Part shown: one piece after another, positions 23,981 through 32,274 of the stretch
Position numbering within the stretch: position 1 is the first letter of the stretch
Layout of the letters: every line of letters starts with the position of its first letter
NCBI GenBank assembly: GCA_938085045.1
Contig: CALKGI010000122.1
Coordinates: 1-35,826, forward strand
Origin: an uncultured Alteromonadaceae bacterium
Lineage (GTDB): Bacteria; Pseudomonadota; Gammaproteobacteria; Enterobacterales; Alteromonadaceae
Direction: 5' to 3'
Length of the DNA: 35,826 bases
Translations under genes and position numbers: made by a program
The notes under the pieces: generated by a model
What the model was told of the DNA's origin: nothing
Seen by the model: only the letters and a program-made list of their open reading frames with translations
The model's database searches: none

Positions 23981-24499
23981 ATGAAGACATTAATTCAAAC
24001 CCCAAGACTTACCATGCGCGAATTCACGCTAGATGATGTAGAGGCGGTTTTTGAGTTCTCTACAGAGCCAGAGGTGATGAAGTTCACTGGTGAAGATTGT
24101 ATTGAAACCATTGAGCAGGCTAAGAAAATCATCACTGATATTTGGCTGCCTGAATACCAACAATATGGTTATGCTCGTTACGCTTTGGTGCATAAAGGCG
24201 ATAATAAGGTGATTGGCTTTTGTGGTCTTAAATTCATGCCTGCGGGCAGTTTGGGTGACAACGAAGCCGCGCCAGATATTGGCTATCGTATGTTGAAAAA
24301 ATACTGGGGCCAAGGGTTAGGTTTTGAAGCGGCTAACGCGGCTATGCAATACGGTATTCATACCTTGGGTTTGACCAATATTTTTGGTGATGCGGTGGCT
24401 GAAAATACCGCCTCGATAAGGATTTTGGAGAAAATAGGGCTCAAATATGAGGGGCAGTTTGATTGCGATGGGTTTGTGGTTAATCGTTATGTTCAGTAG
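23981..24499 (+). CDS. GNAT N-acetyltransferase (RimJ/RimL type)
   Basis: A 172-residue acetyltransferase opening with the RimJ/RimL-like TPRLTMREFTLDDVEAVFEF and containing the acetyl-CoA pyrophosphate-binding region IGYRMLKKYWGQGLGFEA and the late ENTASIRILEKIGL motif. The ATG at 23981 has AAGGAA 6-8 nt upstream. It is divergent from the MocR-like regulator across 123 nt and converges on the class V aminotransferase (7-nt overlap of the 3' ends). Acceptor substrate unknown; members acetylate ribosomal proteins, amino acids or antibiotics. Confidence 0.9.
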   Translation: MKTLIQTPRLTMREFTLDDVEAVFEFSTEPEVMKFTGEDCIETIEQAKKIITDIWLPEYQQYGYARYALVHKGDNKVIGFCGLKFMPAGSLGDNEAAPDIGYRMLKKYWGQGLGFEAANAAMQYGIHTLGLTNIFGDAVAENTASIRILEKIGLKYEGQFDCDGFVVNRYVQ

Positions 24500-25779
24500 G
24501 TGAACGTTCGCGAAACCTTGTTGAGTCCAGCAACAAAGCTATCAATATCTTCGAACGAACTGTAACACCCGAGTGATACCCTCAGGCTATGCTTAAACCC
24601 CATAGCTTTTAAATAGGGCTGGGCGCAATGATGGCCCGCCCGCACGGCAATATTTTTCAGAGCCAAAATAGACGCAACATCATGACTGTGAACCTGTTTG
24701 TGCACAAAGCTCAATACTGGCGAACCCTCTTCAGTTGGCAATATCGTTATATCATCGATTGAACTTAATGCGCACAGTAAGTAACCGCTTACTTCTTGTT
24801 CGTGTTGCTTTAATACTGGCCAACCGATACTGTCGATAAATTCAATTGCCGCAATTAAACCAACAATCCCGAGCATATTGGCGCTGCCAGCTTCAAATTT
24901 TTCTACATCAGTTTTTAATTGATAGTTATCTAACGTGACTTTATTAACGATGCCACCACCAAGCAATAAAGGTTCTAAAGGTTCTAAAGGTTCTAAAGGT
25001 TCTAAAGGCTCGTTTTCCAACGATTTGCAATACAACACACCAATGCCAGTGGGGCCATACATTTTGTGGCCAGAAAACACATAATAATCACAATCTATTT
25101 GACTGATATCGACTTGGCGGTGACCAATAGCCTGAGCACCATCGACTAATACCGGCACATTATATTGATGCCCGGTCTTACAAAGCTGGTGTATATCGTT
25201 AACTAGACCTGTGACGTTTGAAATGTGAGTGACTGCAAAAAGAGCACAGTTGTCATTTAAATAAGTTGTTAAGTTTGAGGTATCAAGTTCACCACTATCA
25301 TCTACGGGTAATACATTCAACCGGGCACCTGTTTGTTGGCAAAGCCGTTGCCATGGCAATAGGTTGGCGTGGTGTTCCATTGCGGTGACTAAAATGCTGT
25401 GAGCTTGCGTTAATCGTTGTCTTAAACTGTGCGCTATCAGGTTGATTGATTCGGTGGTGCTTTTGGTAAAAATGATGTCGCTGCTTAGCGGTGCATTGAT
25501 AAATTCTGCGACCTTGTTGCGGCATTGTTGGTGTAAATTGCTGGCGTTTTCGCTGAACTGATACATGCCCCTTTGGGCGTTGCCATGACCCGTTGCCAAA
25601 TAGGTGCTTATGGCATTAATTACAATGGACGGTACCTGACAAGTCGATGCGCTATCAAGATAAGCGGTGGCGCTGTTGTGTAATGCCGGAAAATTTTCGC
25701 GTAGGCTATGTTTTAAGGAATTGTTCAATGTTGCACAGCCGCCAGATATAGATAGTTTTAAGTCGCAAGACAGTAACAT
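24493..25779 (-). CDS. Class V aminotransferase / group II cysteine desulfurase (CsdA/SufS-like)
   Basis: A 428-residue PLP enzyme. The Schiff-base lysine is K239 (FSGHKMYGPTG), the substrate loop VTHISNVTG, and VRAGHHCAQP carries the catalytic cysteine C385, the group II desulfurase signature. It should remove sulfur from cysteine as persulfide. It is not next to suf or csdE genes, so its sulfur acceptor is unknown. Unusual is an insertion of five E-P-L tripeptides (257-271) just before the conserved LLGGG loop, encoded by a 9-bp tandem repeat. I choose the ATG at 25779; a longer frame to 25986 would run through the divergent GNAT remnant. Confidence 0.9.
   Translation of the reverse strand: MLLSCDLKLSISGGCATLNNSLKHSLRENFPALHNSATAYLDSASTCQVPSIVINAISTYLATGHGNAQRGMYQFSENASNLHQQCRNKVAEFINAPLSSDIIFTKSTTESINLIAHSLRQRLTQAHSILVTAMEHHANLLPWQRLCQQTGARLNVLPVDDSGELDTSNLTTYLNDNCALFAVTHISNVTGLVNDIHQLCKTGHQYNVPVLVDGAQAIGHRQVDISQIDCDYYVFSGHKMYGPTGIGVLYCKSLENEPLEPLEPLEPLEPLLLGGGIVNKVTLDNYQLKTDVEKFEAGSANMLGIVGLIAAIEFIDSIGWPVLKQHEQEVSGYLLCALSSIDDITILPTEEGSPVLSFVHKQVHSHDVASILALKNIAVRAGHHCAQPYLKAMGFKHSLRVSLGCYSSFEDIDSFVAGLNKVSRTFTY
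24967..25011. repeat. 9-bp tandem repeat inside the desulfurase gene
   Basis: Five copies of TAAAGGTTC (the last with one change) encode Glu-Pro-Leu on the minus strand. Being a multiple of three, copy-number change would alter the loop length without breaking the frame. Confidence 0.95.
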
Positions 25780-25819
25780 ATTTTTGTTTATACTGTGATG
25801 ATTAAAAAGGAGAAATTCA

Positions 25820-26110
25820 ATGCAAATCCAACCGTTAAATACTTCGCACCGAGCGTTATTAGGTATGGGCGTTGACAGTGCTTTTCGTAGGCTTGGCTTA
25901 GGACAGTTGCTGATTGATGAGATTGCCCGGTGGACTAAAACCAATACTGATATTGAAGTCATTGATTTGCAGGTGATCACCGCCAACGATACTGCCCATC
26001 GTTTGTATTTACGTAACGGTTATAAATTACTGGGGCAATATGAAGACATGTTTAGAATTGACGGTCAGTCGGTGGGTTACTGCTGGATGGCCAAATCATT
26101 ACTGGATTGA
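25820..26110 (+). pseudogene. GNAT acetyltransferase remnant lacking its N-terminal half
   Basis: A 96-residue frame. Residues ~15-96 are a good GNAT C-terminal half: motif A-like GMGVDSAFRRLGLGQLLIDEIARW and motif B NDTAHRLYLRNGYKLLG. Full-length members have about 60-80 residues before this point; here only about ten (MQIQPLNTSH) remain, so an internal in-frame deletion probably joined the original start to the second half. A strong ribosome binding site (AAGGAG, 7 nt from ATG) persists, so it is likely still translated. Acetyl-CoA binding may be partly possible but the acceptor site is missing. It is divergent from the desulfurase gene by only 40 nt. Confidence 0.7.
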
Positions 26111-26211
26111 CCACTTAGAACATTTGCTCTAAGCTGTCTTGTCTACAATATGCGACTATTATAAAAACAACTCGATTGGCCCAAGGTCAACCCCTAAAAA
26201 GGACCCCTGTA

Positions 26212-27963
26212 ATGTCTAAATTAACCCGACGCGATTTTTTAAAAGCCTCAGCTGCCAGTTTCGGCACTTTGGTTGTTTCAACAGCCCTGACAGGTTGTCA
26301 TGGCGAAGATGATCCCACACCAGTACAAGTGGCGGTTGAACAACCGCCCGCAGCCAGTTTTAGCCACGGGGTGGCCAGTGGTGATCCGATGAAAGACCGA
26401 GTCATTTTATGGACTAGGGTTTCTCCCACTGATACCACAAAAACCCAAGTTGATGTGGCATGGGAAGTTGCAACTGATGCCGGATTTGCCAGCGTTATTG
26501 GGCAGGGTACAACCTCAGCCATCGTTGAGACTGACTTTACCGTAAAAATTGATATGCAAGGCCTTAGCGCTGGCTCTGTATATTATTACCGTTTTGCATC
26601 TCTTGGGGTGATGTCACCTGAGGGTAAAACCAAAACCTTGCCTGAAGGCGATGTAAGCAAAGTCACTTTGGCCGTGGTGTCGTGCTCTAATTATCCAGCG
26701 GGTTATTTTAATGTCTATAAAGAAGTGGCTAATGATGATGTAGATGCTGTGCTGCATTTGGGCGATTACATTTATGAGTTTGGTGATGGCGGTTTTGGCA
26801 CAGAAAACTCTGCTGCTATTGGCCGTTCGTTACCGGCTGACAATAACGGCGAGATTTTGTCATTGGCAGATTACCGTAAGCGTTATGGATTGTATCGCAC
26901 CGACAGGGCGCTTCAAGATGCGCACCAAAGCGCTGCTTTTATTACGGTATGGGACGACCACGAAGTGGCCAACAACGGTTGGAAAGATGGGGCGCAAAAC
27001 CATGATGACAGCGAAGGCGATTTTCATGCCCGTAAAATGGCGGCGTTGCAGGCCTATTTTGAATGGATGCCCATTCGCCCCGCATCAGAAAATGACATTG
27101 ATACCATCTTCCGCCAGTTCGACTTTGGTCAATTGGTGAGTTTGTACATGCTCGACACCCGTTATTATGGCCGAGACAAAGGCTTGGAATATGCCGACTT
27201 TACCGACCCTACAACCGGCGTTTTTGATGCGGCAAGTTTTCAAGTTGCGCTCGGTAACCCACAGCGCACCATGCTTGGCACTGACCAATTGCAATGGTTG
27301 CAAGGCTCTATGTCGGTATCTAGCGCCAAGTGGCAAGTTTTGGGGCAGCAGGTAATGATGGCCAAAATGAATCTGCCGACTGAGATTTTGCCTTACTTAG
27401 CAACGGGCGGACCTGAGGTTGTGCCGCTGTTGTCTGCATTGTCAAACATCAAAGAGCGTATTAAGTTGAATGACCCAACAGTGACCGAACAAGAGCGTGC
27501 CAGAGTCGAAACCGTTGCCCCTTATGAACTTGATGCATGGGATGGTTATTTTGTTGAGCGCGAAGTGATACTGGGCACTGCATTACAATTGCAAAAAAAT
27601 CTGGTGGTTCTGGCCGGAGACTCTCATAACGGTTGGGCCAATAACTTAAAAGATATCAATGGTAATAAAGTGGGCGTTGAATTTGCTACGCCTTCGGTAT
27701 CGTCACCTGGTTTGTCTATCTTGCTCAATATAGACCCTGTTATGGTCGAATCTTTTGAGTCGATTATTAAGTTGCTGGTAGATGATTTGAAATACTTCAA
27801 CGCCAGCGAATATGGTTATATGAAGATGACATTTACCGAAAGTGATGCTCGCTCAGATTGGATTTATGTAGATAATGCTGATTCTATTGATTATTCGTTA
27901 AAGACCAGTCGAGGACATTCTTTGCGGATGAAAGACGGTGAGCCTGAGCTTACTTGGATTTAA
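26212..27963 (+). CDS. phoD: Alkaline phosphatase D (PhoD-family phosphodiesterase/phosphatase), Tat lipoprotein
   Basis: A 583-residue PhoD-like metallophosphoesterase. The N-terminus has a twin-arginine signal (LTRRDFLKAS) ending in a lipobox-like LTGC, so it is likely exported folded and lipid-anchored. Family motifs are FSHGVASGDPMKDRVILWTRVSP, VVSCSNYPAGYFN, LHLGDYIYEFGD, VWDDHEVANN and VVLAGDSHNGW, which bring the Ca/Fe-binding acidic and His residues. The ATG at 26212 has AAGGA 8 nt upstream; a frame extension to 26176 lacks support. It should release phosphate from phosphoesters outside the cytoplasm. No Pho box was obvious in the 100 nt upstream. Confidence 0.92.
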   Translation: MSKLTRRDFLKASAASFGTLVVSTALTGCHGEDDPTPVQVAVEQPPAASFSHGVASGDPMKDRVILWTRVSPTDTTKTQVDVAWEVATDAGFASVIGQGTTSAIVETDFTVKIDMQGLSAGSVYYYRFASLGVMSPEGKTKTLPEGDVSKVTLAVVSCSNYPAGYFNVYKEVANDDVDAVLHLGDYIYEFGDGGFGTENSAAIGRSLPADNNGEILSLADYRKRYGLYRTDRALQDAHQSAAFITVWDDHEVANNGWKDGAQNHDDSEGDFHARKMAALQAYFEWMPIRPASENDIDTIFRQFDFGQLVSLYMLDTRYYGRDKGLEYADFTDPTTGVFDAASFQVALGNPQRTMLGTDQLQWLQGSMSVSSAKWQVLGQQVMMAKMNLPTEILPYLATGGPEVVPLLSALSNIKERIKLNDPTVTEQERARVETVAPYELDAWDGYFVEREVILGTALQLQKNLVVLAGDSHNGWANNLKDINGNKVGVEFATPSVSSPGLSILLNIDPVMVESFESIIKLLVDDLKYFNASEYGYMKMTFTESDARSDWIYVDNADSIDYSLKTSRGHSLRMKDGEPELTWI

Positions 27964-27970
27964 TTTTGGT

Positions 27971-28148
27971 TTAAGGTCAAGGGGCTCACACTGAGGCACG
28001 GGGACACGGAGGTTCACGGAGAAAAGATTAAAAGATTGAAAAGTATCATACTTCGCCACCAACCTAGCTTTCTATATTTTTCCTGTTTCTTTTTTCCTCT
28101 GTGAACCTCCGTGTCTCTGCGCCTCCGTGTGAGATCCCTTGACCTTAA
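27971..28148. repeat. Long imperfect inverted-repeat element between phoD and folE2
   Basis: Arms of about 52 nt (27971-28022 and 28095-28148) are reverse complements with roughly 45 matching positions, starting TTAAGGTCAAGGG and containing GACACGGAGGTTCAC. The ~72-nt centre is AT-rich. There is no ORF. It could be a non-autonomous (MITE-like) element or a REP-type palindrome, and as RNA it would fold into a long hairpin able to end transcription from both converging genes. Confidence 0.85.
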
Positions 28149-28179
28149 GGCCGGATATCACCAGCCCTCAACGGTGACT

Positions 28180-29106
28180 TTAAGGCCGATACCCACCCTC
28201 TACACCTTTGGTCACTATACTCACCGCATCATGGGCATGTAACGATTCGTAGTGATTGATTCTAATCCAAAAATCAGTGTATTGGTCTTGCGCATTCATC
28301 GCGTGTTGTAACTTTCTGGCGGCATCTTCACAAAACATCGGGTTTTGACCGTTAAGACGCGCAAACTCTTGCTCATCAATTCTTTTCACCGCAGCTTGCA
28401 CAGGTGTTTGTAGCGTTTGTTCTATTTGGTCGAGCAAGTCGGTGATAGGAAAAGCATCAATGGCCGGGTCAAGTTTGACCTTAACCTGTGAAATCGAACG
28501 TTGGCTGTGCGGTGTGGCCAGTATTCCTTGCGTTGTTCCTAACCATTTATGCACTTCATTGGCATCAAGGGTTTCACCGTTGTTGAATTTTTTGCTGAAC
28601 GCATCTTGTATCAATTGCCTAGCCAGTGCAGCCGAGCAAGGGCATGTTGACGAGTAGGGTACGTCTACGGTTAAAGATATACTGACTTTACCGTCAACCA
28701 ATTCGCCGGTTAAACACACGGGGTAGGCTTTCCAACCCGCTTTGCCAGACAACAGTGATTTACGACGAAGGTCGTAATCAAAATTGAATTTTACAAAAGC
28801 GTTGTTACTTAGTTCTTCGTGACTGGTGACAAATTGGTCGAGCAGCCCAACCATACTTTGTACGCTCAGGCTTCCTTGGGTCGATAATTCATCAAGCAAT
28901 AGATATAAGCGTGACATGTGAATGCCCTTGGCTTTGGCATCATGCAAGTCAACGAAGGCTTCTACCCTAGTTTGTATGTGTTTTTCAGGTTCGCCTTTTG
29001 AGGCTAACATTACAGGCAGTTCGATATTGCTCATGCCAACCCAGTCGAGTAAACCCTCGATTTGAGCTTCGGTGTGGTGGGCAATATCCGGCATTACTGT
29101 GACCAT
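28180..29106 (-). CDS. folE2: GTP cyclohydrolase FolE2 (type IB)
   Basis: A 308-residue FolE2. Recognisable are KGIHMSRLY, the active-site Cys region [11 protein letters not shown] (C155/C157) and the HSQRS segment. FolE2 makes 7,8-dihydroneopterin triphosphate from GTP, for folate and queuosine-type pathways. It does not depend strictly on zinc and often replaces FolE in zinc limitation. GGAG lies 6-7 nt before the ATG at 29106. No Zur-like palindrome was visible upstream, but a 13-nt direct repeat lies there. Its 3' end faces the inverted-repeat element. Confidence 0.95.
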   Translation of the reverse strand: MVTVMPDIAHHTEAQIEGLLDWVGMSNIELPVMLASKGEPEKHIQTRVEAFVDLHDAKAKGIHMSRLYLLLDELSTQGSLSVQSMVGLLDQFVTSHEELSNNAFVKFNFDYDLRRKSLLSGKAGWKAYPVCLTGELVDGKVSISLTVDVPYSSTCPCSAALARQLIQDAFSKKFNNGETLDANEVHKWLGTTQGILATPHSQRSISQVKVKLDPAIDAFPITDLLDQIEQTLQTPVQAAVKRIDEQEFARLNGQNPMFCEDAARKLQHAMNAQDQYTDFWIRINHYESLHAHDAVSIVTKGVEGGYRP

Positions 29107-29419
29107 TGATTCTCCGCATTTAGCAGTCGGTGGAGCGACATTTTAATAAAAGAGCGACATTTTATACCAATATCTATGGCGTGCGTTAGATTAATCTCTA
29201 TTTTTTGATCAGTGGTTGCTGGGTTTCAACCTTGGCGTTTAAAATTTGTGCACTAAACAGTTATTTTGCTGTGATTGGCCTTGTAACATTAATAAATTCA
29301 TCGCTTTGCGTTAGACTCCCTATTCTTGCGTGCTTTGTTATGATCACTAAAATACCTCGTGACAGGGTTAATTGAGCTAAAATAAGCTAAAACGTCAACA
29401 AGACGGTAAATCAATCATT
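29107..29419. other. Divergent intergenic region between folE2 and arcB, with a 13-nt direct repeat
   Basis: About 310 nt without a gene. It must hold both promoters. Two copies of gagcgacatttta at 29133-29145 and 29152-29164 are spaced 19 nt apart, close to folE2; on the minus strand TATAAA overlaps the second copy (29161-29166), so the repeats would lie at and downstream of a possible folE2 -10. No clear arcB promoter could be assigned. Confidence 0.5.
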
Positions 29420-31744
29420 ATGTCAAATACCACAATTAGTCCTTGGGCTAGAACACTTTCCCGTTTGATCCATCGTTGGGGTGGCTGGAATGCCAGTTCC
29501 TTTATTTACTTGATGGTGATCATCAGTTCTTTAATTATTTCTAGTGGTTATCATTTTGTTGCCACTGGAGAGTTGTCGGCTCATGATATGATTGGCACGG
29601 TTAGCTTTGCCGCCATCGTATCGCCGTTATTTATCTATAGTTTGATTAATTTGGTGACTCACCTTGAAAAATCCATCACTGACTTAAAAGAATCTACCGC
29701 CCAAGAAATTTTGCTCAACGAAAGCTTCAAAGAAAATATCCGCCGATTGAACTACGAAATTGAAGAACGCAAAAAAGCGTTTTCAGCCAAACGTAATGCC
29801 GTTGATGAGCTGCGCAAAGAAATTATTAACCGAAAAAAAGCCCAACAAGAACTCGAAGAACAGAGTTTACTGCTGCGTTCAATTGTCGATAGCTCACCCG
29901 ATTTATTCTATTACCGAGACGTTGCAGGTCGCTTTGCCGGGTGCAACAAAATGTTTGCTGAGGTCGTCGGTAAGCCGGTTAACGAACTTATTGGTAAATA
30001 CGCCAGCGATATTTATCCGTCGAGTCAGGCGTCATCGGCAATTTTGACGGACCAAGAAGTGTCTTCTAAACAATCTGCGGTGACGCTAGATGTTGACTAC
30101 GAAATGTCTAACGGTGCCATACATTGGTTCGAAATGCGTAAAGTGCCGTTTTATGACTCTAACGGTAATTACATCGGTTTGCTGGGTTTTGGTCGTGACA
30201 TTACTGCCCGTAAATTGGCTGAACAAGCGCTCGAAAAAGCCTATCAAGACAAAGGTAATTTTATTGCCACTTTGAGCCACGAGTTAAGAACGCCGCTAAA
30301 CGGCATTGTTGGCCTTACCCGTATGCTGCTCGATTCATCTCTTGACGAACAACAGCGCAGTTGTGCCAGAACAGTCTTCAGCAGTGCCGAAACACTGGGC
30401 AATATCTTTAACGATATTATTGATTTAGATAAAGTCGACCGAAACGAAGTCGACATTGTTTGGGAAACCGTTTATCTGCACGATTTTGCCAACGATACCT
30501 TCAACTTTGGTAGTTTACTCGCCGAACAAAAAGGCCTGTCGTTTGACTTTACCATCAACGGAGATGTTGATGTTTATGTGACTATCGATCCAACTCGTGT
30601 GCGCCAGGTGCTATGGAACCTGATAAACAATGCGGTTAAATTTACCCAAGCGGGTTCTGTTGGTTTTACCCTCGATGCATACGTTGAAAACAATGCCAAT
30701 TTCATTCGTTTTACTGTTAAAGACACGGGTATAGGTATACCTGAAAAAGAAATCGAGAACATCTTTAACTTGTATTACAAAGGGGGCGACAACAAGGGCC
30801 TTAATGCGCTGGGCTCTGGTATCGGTTTAGCGGTATCTAAGGCTTTGGTTGAGAAGATGAATGGTAAAGTGAATGTGCAAAGTAAAATTAACCACGGCAG
30901 TCAGTTTATGGTTAATTTACCGGTCACCATCAGTGAAAAACCCAAAGAGGTGAAGTACGAAATTCGCCATTTGAACATCTTGTTGGTTGAAGATGTACCA
31001 CTGAATGCCAAAATTGCTAAGAGCTTGCTCGAACAGCGCGGACACGAGGTTATTTGGGCTGAAGATGGTGAGGAGGCTTTGTGTTTGGTCGAAACCGAAG
31101 ATGATATTGACCTGGTGTTGCTAGACATGAAATTGCCTGATATGAACGGCGATGAGATTGCCCGTATCATTCGCGATGATGAACGTCACGACGATTTAGT
31201 CATTGTGGCTTTAACTGCCAACGTTGGCAAAGCACAAGAACAGTTAAGAGGCATTAATATTCAGGGTGCATTGTCTAAACCGGTTAATACTCAGCAGCTC
31301 GATAAAATGCTGGCTGAATTGTTTGAACAAAAACCCGCAGAATTACCGGGAGCAAAGCCTGTTAAGAAAAAAGTGGCCGTTGTTGCACCGCCGGTACTTG
31401 ATGAGCAAACGCTTAACGATTACCTCGCAACGCTAGGAGAAAGCGCGTTTAATCAAAGTATTGAGTTGTTTGAGCAATTGTTGCCCAGTTATCTCAACAA
31501 AATGGTTGAATATGTGGTGATCCACGACCTCGAAGAGTTCCAATCAGCTGCTCATAAACTTAAAGGCGCGGCAGGCTCGGTTGGTTTGGCGATGATCCAA
31601 CAACGGGCCAAAGAGTACGAACATATAGAAGCGCCCAAATGGGAGCACATGGAAAAACAATTGATGGATTTTCATGGTGAGATTAATCGTGACGTAGAGA
31701 CGCTGAAAGTGTTTGTTGCTAAGTGGTCCCAGGTTAATGCTTAA
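29420..31744 (+). CDS. arcB: Hybrid sensor histidine kinase ArcB
   Basis: A 774-residue tripartite sensor kinase matching E. coli ArcB (778 aa) throughout with a constant offset of 5 at the N-terminal sites. It has two membrane helices (~28-46, 58-80), a leucine-rich coiled coil (~85-150), a PAS domain (~152-265), a kinase with H287 (SHELRTPLNG) and GIGIP/GSGIGLA ATP boxes, a receiver with D569 (LVLLDMKLPDM) and an HPt domain with H712 (AAHKLKGAAGS). It phosphorylates ArcA in response to quinone redox state. Of the two redox cysteines of E. coli ArcB, C180 is kept (C175 in FAGCNK), but C241 is a Trp (W236 in IHWFEMRKVP). It is transcribed divergently from folE2; no strong ribosome binding site is evident. 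Confidence 0.96.
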   Translation: MSNTTISPWARTLSRLIHRWGGWNASSFIYLMVIISSLIISSGYHFVATGELSAHDMIGTVSFAAIVSPLFIYSLINLVTHLEKSITDLKESTAQEILLNESFKENIRRLNYEIEERKKAFSAKRNAVDELRKEIINRKKAQQELEEQSLLLRSIVDSSPDLFYYRDVAGRFAGCNKMFAEVVGKPVNELIGKYASDIYPSSQASSAILTDQEVSSKQSAVTLDVDYEMSNGAIHWFEMRKVPFYDSNGNYIGLLGFGRDITARKLAEQALEKAYQDKGNFIATLSHELRTPLNGIVGLTRMLLDSSLDEQQRSCARTVFSSAETLGNIFNDIIDLDKVDRNEVDIVWETVYLHDFANDTFNFGSLLAEQKGLSFDFTINGDVDVYVTIDPTRVRQVLWNLINNAVKFTQAGSVGFTLDAYVENNANFIRFTVKDTGIGIPEKEIENIFNLYYKGGDNKGLNALGSGIGLAVSKALVEKMNGKVNVQSKINHGSQFMVNLPVTISEKPKEVKYEIRHLNILLVEDVPLNAKIAKSLLEQRGHEVIWAEDGEEALCLVETEDDIDLVLLDMKLPDMNGDEIARIIRDDERHDDLVIVALTANVGKAQEQLRGINIQGALSKPVNTQQLDKMLAELFEQKPAELPGAKPVKKKVAVVAPPVLDEQTLNDYLATLGESAFNQSIELFEQLLPSYLNKMVEYVVIHDLEEFQSAAHKLKGAAGSVGLAMIQQRAKEYEHIEAPKWEHMEKQLMDFHGEINRDVETLKVFVAKWSQVNA

Positions 31745-31822
31745 GCCAAATTCGCGAACTGGAGCTCACTCTTACTAAACTTTAACCTATAAACTTACAA
31801 CCTATAAAAAAACGGCTACAAA

Positions 31823-32041
31823 ATGACTACAGAACAACCGAAAAATCCTCTTCACGGCATCAAGTTAGAGCAAATAATCATTAAACTGGTAGAGCAGTTG
31901 GGCTGGGTTGAGATGGGCAATATCATTGATATTCGTTGCTTTAATTTCGACCCCAGCGTTAAATCTAGCCTCAAATTCTTACGTAAAACACCGTGGGCAA
32001 GAGCCAAGGTTGAGCAGTTGTACTTAGATACCTTCTGTTAG
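31823..32041 (+). CDS. VF530-family (DUF2132) small protein
   Basis: A 72-residue protein. [25 protein letters not shown] and the following [31 protein letters not shown] are the two halves of the VF530 family, a small helical fold with proposed DNA-binding ability and no established role. Full family length. It lies 78 nt after arcB and may be read through from it, though no terminator or promoter could be assigned in the gap. Confidence 0.9.
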   Translation: MTTEQPKNPLHGIKLEQIIIKLVEQLGWVEMGNIIDIRCFNFDPSVKSSLKFLRKTPWARAKVEQLYLDTFC

Positions 32042-32274
32042 ACCAAGCCCCATTTATTCGAGCATTGTTAATCCTAGCAATGTTAATTCAAGCAGTATTG
32101 ATGCGATAAGCGGCAGCTATCGCAAAACGCTTGAGCCAGCCAACAATTTCCCCTATTTTGCAAAGGCACGAAGCAGCTCAGACAATCATCTGGGCGCTGG
32201 TCTATCTATGGAATGGAACCGGGCCAGTTATTTTTTCAAGGAAATAGTGACAACCACTTAAGTTGGAGTTTTAT
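32042..32274. other. Intergenic region with a small hairpin
   Basis: There is no ORF. A bulged stem (GCGATAAGC...GCTATCGC, 32103-32123, loop GGCA) lies about 60 nt after the VF530 stop, without a T-run. GGAG about 10 nt before 32275 serves the next gene. Confidence 0.35.

Noticed and set aside
24029..24313. 94-codon frame on the minus strand
   Set aside because: Lies entirely inside the well-supported GNAT gene on the other strand; no family features.
26744..27139. 131-codon frame inside phoD
   Set aside because: Alternate frame of a gene with clear PhoD motifs.
29107..29419. Zur box upstream of folE2
   Set aside because: No GTTATA-type palindrome could be found by eye in the 313 nt; only a non-palindromic direct repeat.
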